Position numbers and translations under genes: made by a program. Shown here in pieces: positions 1 to 6,287 of a stretch of DNA of 6,918 bases. Position 1 is the stretch's first letter; every line of letters starts with the position of its first letter. The notes beneath the pieces are model-generated. The model ran no database searches. It had not been told where the DNA came from and saw only the letters and a list, made by a program, of their open reading frames with translations. Source of the stretch: Anaerolineaceae bacterium (GTDB taxonomy: Bacteria; Planctomycetota; Phycisphaerae; FEN-1346; JAACEH01); assembly GCA_011682595.1 (NCBI GenBank), contig JAACEH010000094.1:1-6918 (forward strand). The letters run 5' to 3'.

Positions 1-1
1 A

Positions 2-1723
2 CTACCGTCCGCCGTCGCGCAGGAACCGTTTCAGGCTGATGGCCCCGGTCGGGCAGACCTCCGCGCACCGCCGGGCCGCCAGCCGCAAGGCCTCACTCAG
101 CTCGGTCGAGAACGGGGCCGCCGTGCGAACGCTGAAGCCGCGGCCGATGAAGGTCAGGCCCAGTTGCTCGCGGGCCTGTTCGCTCACCCGCACGCACCGC
201 CCGCACTGGATGCACTTGCCCGACTCGTAGACAATTTCAGCGTGCGTCAGGTCGCGCTCGAAGGATCGGCGCGGGCCGCGGAACCGAGTCGCTGAGGCCC
301 CGAACCGCTCGGCCAGAAGCCGGAGTCGGCAACTGCGCCGCTTGCCGCAATCGCAGTCCAGGCAGCGCCCGGCCTCGGCCAGGGCCTCGTCGTCGCTCAT
401 GGTGGAGGTTCCCCCGCGGCGATTTTTCTGCAAAGCGACGCGCGGCGCCGGATCGGCGAAGCTGCCCAGGCGAGCCAGTTCGTCCTCGCCGAGGTCGCGC
501 ATCAGGACGTTGACGCGCCGCCGGTGGCCGACCACGGGTTCCTGTCGCAGAAACTGGTCGATGGCCACCGCGGCCCGCCGCCCGGCGGCAATGGCATGCA
601 CCCCGTAGTTCGGCCCGCTGACCAGGTTGCCGGCGGCAAAGACGCCACCCAGGCTGGTCATCATCGTCCGGCGGTCGACCCTGGCCCCGCGCCGCGTGGT
701 CTCCAGTCCCAGCTTCTCCAGCAGCGAAAGGTCGAACTCGACGTCACCCGTGGCCGGACCGTCGGTCGTTCGACCCAGAGGCTCCCCGGCCTTCGTAGCC
801 GAAGCCACTTCGGCGGAGTGGGCTCGACGGGCGGTACAGGTCTCAGCCTGGTCGCCCCTGGCCTGCGTGCCCATGGCCAACAGCACGGCGTCGTACCGGC
901 TGCGCAACTCGTCCAAGGTGACATCGTCGCCCAGGCGGACGCCGGTTCGCAACTCGGTCCCCAGCCGCAGAACGATCCCGATCTCCCCGTCCAGCACCTC
1001 ACCCGGCAGCCTCTCCCGGCCGAGCCCGCTGCGGAACAGTCCGCCGGCACGGTCGGCGGCCTCGAAGATGGTGCACGCGTGGCCCATCGCCTGGAGATAG
1101 TAGGCGGCCGAAAGTCCCGCCGGCCCGCCGCCGACGACGGCCACCCGCTTACCGGTGTCGGCGGCTCGCTGCGGAACGTATGGGTCGGGCGAGGCCAGGT
1201 CCAGGTCGGCCACGTATCGCCGCAGATCGCAGATGTTGACCGGCTGATCGAGGTCCTTGCGGCGGCAGACGCCCTCGCAGAACCGCGGGCAGACCCGGGC
1301 CAGGCTGGCCGGCAGCGGGATTCGTTGCTTGACAATCTGCAGGGCCCGGCGCGAGTCGCCGGCCGCGATCCGGGCAATGAAGTCGGCCACGTCCAGGTGG
1401 GCTGGACAGGCCAGAGAGCACGGAGCAACGCAGTCGCCCGGATGGTCGCTCAGCAGAAGTTCGACGGCCATCCGCCGGGCCCGGCGAACATCGTCGCTGT
1501 CGGTCCGCACCACCATCCCCTCGGCCGCGGGCATGCTGCACGACGGCTTCAACTCCTCGTAACCGTCGACCTGGACCACGCAGACGAAGCATGAGGTGTG
1601 CGGCTCAAGGCCCTTGAGGTAACAGAGTGTCGGAATCTCGATGCCCAGGCGGCGCGCGGCTTCCAGCACCGTCGCCCCTTCGGGCGCCTCGACTTCTCGA
1701 CCGTCAATCGTCAACTTCGCCAC
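2..1723 (-). CDS. NuoG/GltD-like hybrid Fe-S flavoprotein (2Fe-2S ferredoxin + Fer4_20 + FAD domain)
   Basis: 573-residue cytoplasmic electron-transfer subunit, complete, starting with GTG and ending in TAG. Seen: an N-terminal [2Fe-2S] ferredoxin domain (about 1-75; C34, C45, C48, C62) as in NuoG and NADH-linked hydrogenases; then H94 and C98/C102/C106, with C145/C149/C153/C165 further on, which match the GltD-type Fe-S domain; an FAD-binding GGGPAG at 198-203 with E221 at the end of the next strand; the GltD-like segment LPGEVLDGEI to LLAMGTQ (239-287); and the closing FAD segment TSLGGVFAAGN (356-366). The NAD(P)H-binding Rossmann subdomain expected between about 288 and 330 is missing. 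The C-terminus has C454/C457/C459/C465, then CIQCGRC (504-510) and CAEVCP (553-558), probably another [4Fe-4S] site. It follows the NuoF gene by 6 bases, with GGAG at 1733-1736, so it is probably the third subunit of that diaphorase, taking electrons from NuoF. Asn366 stands where many relatives have Asp. There is no catalytic hydrogenase or molybdopterin domain. The domain calls are firm; the partner is inferred. Confidence 0.88.
   Translation of the reverse strand: MAKLTIDGREVEAPEGATVLEAARRLGIEIPTLCYLKGLEPHTSCFVCVVQVDGYEELKPSCSMPAAEGMVVRTDSDDVRRARRMAVELLLSDHPGDCVAPCSLACPAHLDVADFIARIAAGDSRRALQIVKQRIPLPASLARVCPRFCEGVCRRKDLDQPVNICDLRRYVADLDLASPDPYVPQRAADTGKRVAVVGGGPAGLSAAYYLQAMGHACTIFEAADRAGGLFRSGLGRERLPGEVLDGEIGIVLRLGTELRTGVRLGDDVTLDELRSRYDAVLLAMGTQARGDQAETCTARRAHSAEVASATKAGEPLGRTTDGPATGDVEFDLSLLEKLGLETTRRGARVDRRTMMTSLGGVFAAGNLVSGPNYGVHAIAAGRRAAVAIDQFLRQEPVVGHRRRVNVLMRDLGEDELARLGSFADPAPRVALQKNRRGGTSTMSDDEALAEAGRCLDCDCGKRRSCRLRLLAERFGASATRFRGPRRSFERDLTHAEIVYESGKCIQCGRCVRVSEQAREQLGLTFIGRGFSVRTAAPFSTELSEALRLAARRCAEVCPTGAISLKRFLRDGGR
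788..823. repeat. Cluster of overlapping palindromes inside the hybrid flavoprotein gene (REP-like?)
   Basis: Within 36 bases, three stem-loops overlap on the plus strand: CTTCG-tagc-CGAAG (791-804), CCGAAG-cca-CTTCGG (799-813), and CCACTTC-ggc-GGAGTGG (805-821, seven pairs with one G-T wobble). The first can be extended with a bulge to GG/CC at 788-789 and 805-806. The first and second, and the second and third, cannot form together. On the coding strand the stretch is read in frame as AHSAEVASATKAG, which matches nothing I recognise in the GltD family and sits exactly where the NAD(P)H-binding subdomain is missing. It looks like a REP-like palindromic element taken up in frame, but I see no second copy in this window, so the family cannot be shown from here. 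Confidence 0.5.
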
Positions 1724-1729
1724 GCTCGC

Positions 1730-3571
1730 TCACTCCACTTCAATCGCCTCGGACGGACAACTCATTCTGCACATGCCGCAACGGACGCAGGTCTCCGGAT
1801 CGATCTCCTGTTGCTCGTAGGGATGCGGCTCGATCGCCCCGGTCGGACACCGTTGCGCGCACCGCGTGCAGCCGATACAATCGTCCGTGACCTTGTAGGT
1901 AATCAGGGCCTTGCATTTGCGGGCCGGGCAGCGGCCCTGAAGGTGGGCCTCGTACTCCTCGCGGAAATATTTCAAGGTGGTCAGCACGGGATTCGGCGAC
2001 GTGCGGCCCAGCCCGCAGAGGCTCGTCCTCCGCACACGGTCGCACAACTCTTCGAGTTGTTCGAGGTCGCCGGCTTTGGCCTGACCCTCGCACAGCCGCT
2101 GGAGGATGTCGAGCATCCGCCGCGCGCCCACCCGGCAGAAAGTGCACTTGCCGCAGGACTCGTTCTCGGTGAACTCCAGGAAGAAGCGGGCCATGTCGAC
2201 CATGCAGTCGCCGTCGTCCAGGACGACCAGGCCGCCGGAACCCATGATGGCCCCGGTTCGGCTGAGGGCCTCGAAGTCTATCGGCAGATCGGCCAGCGAG
2301 GCGGGAATGCAGCCGCCGGACGGGCCGCCGATCTGGACGGCCTTGAATCGCCGACCCTCGTGCATGCCGCCGCCGATCTGCTCGACCACCTCGCGGATGG
2401 TCGTGCCCATGGGCACCTCGATCAGGCCGCCGCGATTGACCCGGCCGGCCAGGGCGAAAACCTTCGTGCCCTTGCTGCCGGCGGTGCCGATGGCGGCAAA
2501 GGCCTCGGCTCCGTGCCGCAGAATCCAGGGCACACAGGCGTAGGTCTCGACGTTGTTGATGTTGGTCGGTCGGCCCCACAGTCCTCGGGCGGCCGGGTAT
2601 GGCGGACGGAACTGCGGCATGCCGCGGCGGCCCATGATCGAGGCCATCAGGGCCGTCTCCTCACCGCAGACAAAGGCCCCTGCCCCCTCGAGAATCTTCA
2701 GGTGCAGCGAAACGTTGGTCCCGCAAATCCCGTCACCGAGATAGCCGCGCTCGGTGGCTTGGCGAATCGCCTGGCGAAGAATCCGGACGGCCAGCGGGTA
2801 CTCGGCCCGAATGTAGATGTAGCCCTGGTCGGCCCCGATGGCGTAGGCGGCCACGGCCAGCCCCTCGAGCACCCGCTGCGGATCACTTTCCAGGATCAGC
2901 CGATCCATGAAGGCCCCGGGGTCGCCCTCGTCGGCGTTGCAGACGACGTACTTCTTGTCGCCCGGCTGGTCGCGACAGATCGACCACTTCTGCCCCGTGG
3001 GGTAGCCCGCCCCGCCGCGACCGCGAAGGCCCGACTGCCGAATCAGCTCGATAGTCTGCTCGGGCGTCAGGTCGCGGACGCACCTCTGGAGGGCCCGGTA
3101 ACCGCCACGGGCCAAGTACTCGTCGATGTCCAGGGGATCGATCTGCCCGCAATTTTCCAGGACGATCAGCTTCTGCCTGGAGAGATAGTCGGCCTCGGGG
3201 CCGGTCTCGGTATGAACCGCAAAGCGGTCAACAGACCTCCAGGCGTCGTCGGCAAAGAGCAGGTCGGCGACCCGGTCGAACATGGCTGCCGCCCGGCCAA
3301 GCAGGCCGCGCGGCGGGACGTGGCGGCGAACGATCCGCCCGGCCGCACGGGGCCCCACGCCGCCGAAGACCTGCCGCCGCCCGTCGGATGAGACCACCTC
3401 GACGATCGGCTCCTGGTGACACATTCCGCTGCAACCGACCGCCTTGACCTTCAGGTCCAGACCCGAGCGGCGCACCGCCTCCTCGAGCGCCGCCTGCACC
3501 GGCCGCCCGCCGCTTGCCACGCCGCAAGTAGCCAGGCCGACGCGGATCTCACTCACCCTCTGGTCCTTCAC
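1730..3571 (-). CDS. nuoF: NuoF/HydB/HndC-type NADH-binding FMN subunit
   Basis: 613-residue NADH-oxidising (or NAD+-reducing) flavoprotein. Seen, in order: a thioredoxin-like N-terminal domain (about 8-85; C16, C47, C51); the glycine-rich loop GLRGRGGAGYPTG (181-193) and NADEGDPGAFMDR (212-224), the FMN/NADH site; GAGAFVCGEETALM (296-309) and RPTNINNVET (334-343), both family hallmarks; an SLBB-like segment near 372-420; the N3-type cluster ESCGKCTFC (471-479) with C519; and two C-terminal [4Fe-4S] motifs (C565/C568/C571/C575 and C595/C598/C601/C605). Respiratory NuoF lacks both terminal extensions; NAD(P)-linked hydrogenase subunits such as HydB and HndC have them, so this is that type. The N-terminal domain lacks one of the usual four [2Fe-2S] ligands (G12 or V11 in place of the first Cys). 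The GTG start overlaps the stop of the NuoE gene (GTGA) and has a strong AAGGAG 8 bases upstream. It should pair with NuoE and pass electrons to the hybrid flavoprotein downstream. The symbol follows common annotation and does not imply Complex I. Confidence 0.95.
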   Translation of the reverse strand: MKDQRVSEIRVGLATCGVASGGRPVQAALEEAVRRSGLDLKVKAVGCSGMCHQEPIVEVVSSDGRRQVFGGVGPRAAGRIVRRHVPPRGLLGRAAAMFDRVADLLFADDAWRSVDRFAVHTETGPEADYLSRQKLIVLENCGQIDPLDIDEYLARGGYRALQRCVRDLTPEQTIELIRQSGLRGRGGAGYPTGQKWSICRDQPGDKKYVVCNADEGDPGAFMDRLILESDPQRVLEGLAVAAYAIGADQGYIYIRAEYPLAVRILRQAIRQATERGYLGDGICGTNVSLHLKILEGAGAFVCGEETALMASIMGRRGMPQFRPPYPAARGLWGRPTNINNVETYACVPWILRHGAEAFAAIGTAGSKGTKVFALAGRVNRGGLIEVPMGTTIREVVEQIGGGMHEGRRFKAVQIGGPSGGCIPASLADLPIDFEALSRTGAIMGSGGLVVLDDGDCMVDMARFFLEFTENESCGKCTFCRVGARRMLDILQRLCEGQAKAGDLEQLEELCDRVRRTSLCGLGRTSPNPVLTTLKYFREEYEAHLQGRCPARKCKALITYKVTDDCIGCTRCAQRCPTGAIEPHPYEQQEIDPETCVRCGMCRMSCPSEAIEVE

Positions 3572-4080
3572 CGAGCGGACTCCTTCCGAATCTTGTCAAT
3601 CACAACAATCGCCGAGTGCGGCGTGAGCCGGCCGTAGGTCACGTCGTCGATGGTCATGCAGGGGGCCAGGCTGCAACAGCCCAGACAGGGCACCTTCTCG
3701 ACCGTGAAGAATCGTTCACCATCGGTGTCCTCGTCGTCGCCTTCGATGCCCAGCCGGCGGCGCAGGGCCTCGCTAATCATCGGCGCCCCGGCCACGTGGC
3801 AGGCCGTACCGTGACAGACGCGGACAATGTGCTTGCCGACCGGTTTGTGGCGGAACTGGCTGTAGAAGGTCGAGAGGCCGGCAATCTGGGCGGCGGTGAT
3901 CTCGGTCCTCCGGCAGACATGCTCCAGGGCCTCCTGCGGCAGGTAACGGAAGTGCGACTGGATAGCCTGCAGAATCGCAATGGCCGAGTCGGCCCCCCTG
4001 CCGCAGCGGTGGACCAGCGCGTCGACCACCGCCAGATCGACGGAGTCGTCCTCTACGAGTATGTCCTTTGTCTTATTCAT
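3568..4080 (-). CDS. nuoE: NuoE/HndA-type [2Fe-2S] thioredoxin-like subunit
   Basis: 170-residue small subunit of an NADH-linked diaphorase, the normal length for the family. Seen: an N-terminal helical part (about 15-75) containing the family-typical ITAAQIAGLSTFYSQF (61-76), then a thioredoxin-like domain with the four [2Fe-2S] ligands in the standard pattern, C89-x4-C94 and C132-x3-C136, followed by the usual APCMTIDDVTYGRLTP stretch (139-154). C135 and C141 are extra cysteines. The protein is cytoplasmic and docks on NuoF; its cluster (N1a type) sits close to the FMN. The ATG overlaps the stop of the propeller gene upstream (ATGA), with AAAGG at 4086-4090 five bases before it, and the stop overlaps the NuoF start. 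The couplings on both sides imply matched synthesis with NuoF and with the membrane protein. Function as a NuoF partner is well established for the family; the in-vivo complex here is inferred. Confidence 0.95.
   Translation of the reverse strand: MNKTKDILVEDDSVDLAVVDALVHRCGRGADSAIAILQAIQSHFRYLPQEALEHVCRRTEITAAQIAGLSTFYSQFRHKPVGKHIVRVCHGTACHVAGAPMISEALRRRLGIEGDDEDTDGERFFTVEKVPCLGCCSLAPCMTIDDVTYGRLTPHSAIVVIDKIRKESAR
3580..3585 (-). promoter_or_regulatory. Ribosome binding site of the NuoF gene
   Basis: AAGGAG on the minus strand, 8 bases before the GTG at 3571. It favours that start over a second in-frame GTG at codon 6, which has only AGAGG directly against it. It lies inside the end of the NuoE coding region, so initiation is probably coupled to NuoE termination. 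Confidence 0.75.
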
Positions 4081-6287
4081 TCTCGCCTTTCCCTGGCCCG
4101 GCCGATGCAGAACAGTTTGCTCTTGCCGCGAATATAGATGCGGCCACCAACAAAGACCGGCGAGGCTGTCGTCGGCTGGCCGACGCTGCCGGTGCTCAGC
4201 AACCGGAACTCGTCGCCCAGCGGAAAGATCAGCATCCGCCCGTCCAGCGTGGGCAGGTAAACCAACTTGCCGACCAGCGACGGCGAGGGAGTCATCTGGG
4301 CATTGACGTCCTTCCGCCAGATGATCTTGCCATCCCCGGTTCTGTAACAGGTCAGCTTGCCGTAGTTTTCAACCTGGAGATACCGCTCGGCGTCGGCGAC
4401 CGGGGAGACCATGTTCGGTAAGTCGGTGGCGTCGGTCCAGAGGACGCGGGTCCTGGTCACGTCGCCCGAACCGCCCGCCCGGACAGCCACCGCCCGGCTG
4501 AAGTCGTTGGCCATCAGGACCAGGCCGCCCGCATAGACCGGGCTTGGCCCCACGTCGCCGTCGATGCTCGCGGCCCGCCAGAGTTCGTCGCCGGTGGCCG
4601 GGTTGTAGGCGATAATCCACGGCTCGGCGGCGGTGACAAGCTCGTCGTGGTCGCCGACACGGACGATGATCGGCGTGCTCCAGGAGGCGCGGACCGGACG
4701 CACGGTTTCCCAGACCGTCCGGCCGCTTCGGGTGTCCAGGGCCAGGATGGTCGACTTGCCCGCGGCCGGATCGTCGCCCTGGTCGTGTTGGAGGATGACC
4801 ATGCTGCGGTAGGGCACCATCGAGGAGGCCAGGCCATAGACATTATCGGGCACGCCGAGGTTGACGGCCCACTTCTGGCGGCCGTCGTGGCCGATGCAGG
4901 CCACATCGGCGTTGGCGAAGGTGACGTAGACGCCCTGGGCATCGACCGCCGCCGTGGGGGCTGCGTAGCCGGTGTCCTCTGTGACCTGGGGCGTCTTTGT
5001 GGCCATGGGACTGTTGGGCGGCGACTTGACCCTGGTCCGCCAGAGAACCTTGCCGTCGGCGGCGTCGAAACAGTGCACCCACCTCTGCTCCGCGTCGGCC
5101 GTGGTCAGGTAGATCCGATCTCCCCAGAGGACGGGCGAATTGTTACCCTCGGCGGGAATGTCGCCCTCGGGATCAACGATATCGGTGGCCCAGAGAATGT
5201 TCTGGCCGGCGGCGGCGTCCCACTCGGTCGGCCAGTCGCCTTCGGGCGCCAGGCCCATTCCCGTCGGGCCGCGGAACCTCGGCCAGTTGGGAATCTCGAC
5301 CGTCCGGGTCTCCGCGAAGTCGACGGCCGGGACGAGAACGATCAGGCCCACCAGGGCGACCGCCAGCACCGTCGCGGCAAGGCCGACGGCCCGGGCGTTC
5401 CGCCTGGCGACGACCTCCCAGTCGGGCTCTTCGGCCCCCAGGTCAAGCGGGGGGGCCTCGCTCCGGCGGCCCAGCCAGACGTATCCGTGCAGGCAGAGCA
5501 CCATAATGCCCAGGGCAACGGCCAGGAGCCAGCGGCCGTCGGCCATCAAGGCCCGGCGGCGGAAGAAGTCGGCCCGCAGCGTCGCGTCGACCTGCCGGAT
5601 CTGCTCTATCGTCTGCTGATCGTCGGGGGCGGCCGCCAGGCGCTGCTGGAGTCTGGCCATCTCGGGCGGCTCCCGCCACGGGGCATCGAATTCTGTGAAA
5701 TAGTTGCCAAGCATCACCGCAACGACGATCGCCGAGAAAACTGCGGCAACAATCGCCAGCGGCAACAGCACGCTCCTCAGTCGCGGGGCCAGAGGGTCGC
5801 CCCTGAGACGTGCGATCAGTTGCAGGCCTCGCCGGCGGCGCCGGCGGCCAGCGGCCCGCCGTCCCGTCCAGTTCTTGCGGGCCAGGTGTTCCTTGGGGCA
5901 AGATATGAAGCACCGCCCGCAAGTCATGCAAATGCCCTGTTCGATCTGGCAGTCGGTCCGCCGGGGCACGCGGCCCAGCGAGACGATCTTCAGCACCGCG
6001 ACCAGGCCGCACCACAGGCCGAACAGGGCCGCCCCGAGGCGGAACTTTCGCTCAATGGCCAGGGCCTCCCCGCGCAACTGGTCGGGGTCGCCGCCGCGGG
6101 AGCGGAAGGCCTGCACCTCGAAGCTCTCCTCGGCATCGTCCTGATCGCTGGGACCGCTGGGACCGAGCACCTCGTCGGCCAGGGCGACGGTGTCGTTCAT
6201 GCGGGCCAGGGTGTTGCCGGCCAGGTATCCGAGCGTTCCGGCCAGCGGCAACACCAACAGCAGGAGGATTTGCCCGATAGTTTTCAC
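4077..6287 (-). CDS. Membrane [4Fe-4S] protein fused to a PQQ/BamB-like beta-propeller
   Basis: 736 residues. Seen: helix 1 (4-24); an acidic segment (25-82); helix 2 (83-103); one [4Fe-4S] motif C120/C123/C126/C130-P with extra C113; an arginine-rich stretch (143-153); helix 3 (171-194); a hydrophilic, probably helical loop (200-250); helix 4 (252-273); helix 5 (301-321); then a beta-propeller (about 334-730). The arginines place the cluster and the 274-300 loop in the cytoplasm and the propeller in the periplasm. The propeller opens with WPRFRGPTGMG (335-345) and has repeat-end tryptophans at W366, W416, W473, W526, W570, W617 and W657, with a degenerate eighth near 697, which fits eight blades. 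Such folds include PQQ dehydrogenases and BamB; binding of PQQ is not shown. The GTG start overlaps the upstream stop (GTGA) and is preceded by GGAGG at 7 bases. The reading frame stays open to 6452, but that extension is out-of-frame reading of the upstream gene. The protein probably relays electrons between the NosR-like protein and the NuoEF unit; the role of the propeller is unknown. Confidence 0.88.
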   Translation of the reverse strand: MKTIGQILLLLVLPLAGTLGYLAGNTLARMNDTVALADEVLGPSGPSDQDDAEESFEVQAFRSRGGDPDQLRGEALAIERKFRLGAALFGLWCGLVAVLKIVSLGRVPRRTDCQIEQGICMTCGRCFISCPKEHLARKNWTGRRAAGRRRRRRGLQLIARLRGDPLAPRLRSVLLPLAIVAAVFSAIVVAVMLGNYFTEFDAPWREPPEMARLQQRLAAAPDDQQTIEQIRQVDATLRADFFRRRALMADGRWLLAVALGIMVLCLHGYVWLGRRSEAPPLDLGAEEPDWEVVARRNARAVGLAATVLAVALVGLIVLVPAVDFAETRTVEIPNWPRFRGPTGMGLAPEGDWPTEWDAAAGQNILWATDIVDPEGDIPAEGNNSPVLWGDRIYLTTADAEQRWVHCFDAADGKVLWRTRVKSPPNSPMATKTPQVTEDTGYAAPTAAVDAQGVYVTFANADVACIGHDGRQKWAVNLGVPDNVYGLASSMVPYRSMVILQHDQGDDPAAGKSTILALDTRSGRTVWETVRPVRASWSTPIIVRVGDHDELVTAAEPWIIAYNPATGDELWRAASIDGDVGPSPVYAGGLVLMANDFSRAVAVRAGGSGDVTRTRVLWTDATDLPNMVSPVADAERYLQVENYGKLTCYRTGDGKIIWRKDVNAQMTPSPSLVGKLVYLPTLDGRMLIFPLGDEFRLLSTGSVGQPTTASPVFVGGRIYIRGKSKLFCIGRARERRE

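Noticed and set aside
524..1594. A 356-codon open frame on the plus strand, antisense to the hybrid flavoprotein
   Set aside because: Low-complexity translation with no ribosome binding logic or motif; a shadow of the real gene.
1598..3391. A 597-codon open frame on the plus strand, antisense to the NuoF gene
   Set aside because: It mirrors the codon bias of a G+C-rich gene. Its translation has no recognisable motif, while the minus strand encodes a textbook NuoF.
2..4080. Respiratory Complex I (nuo) operon
   Set aside because: NuoF has HydB/HndC-type extensions, the third subunit is NuoG-like only in its first 75 residues, and no membrane Nuo subunits are present.
4077..5290. Calling the propeller a PQQ-dependent dehydrogenase
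   Set aside because: The repeats only show the fold. No vicinal disulfide cysteine pair or other cofactor ligands could be recognised, and planctomycetes have many cofactor-free propellers of this kind.
6145..6170. Short tandem repeat GGACCGCTGGGACCGAG
   Set aside because: Less than two full copies, encoding GPSGPS in a loop; too short to be meaningful.
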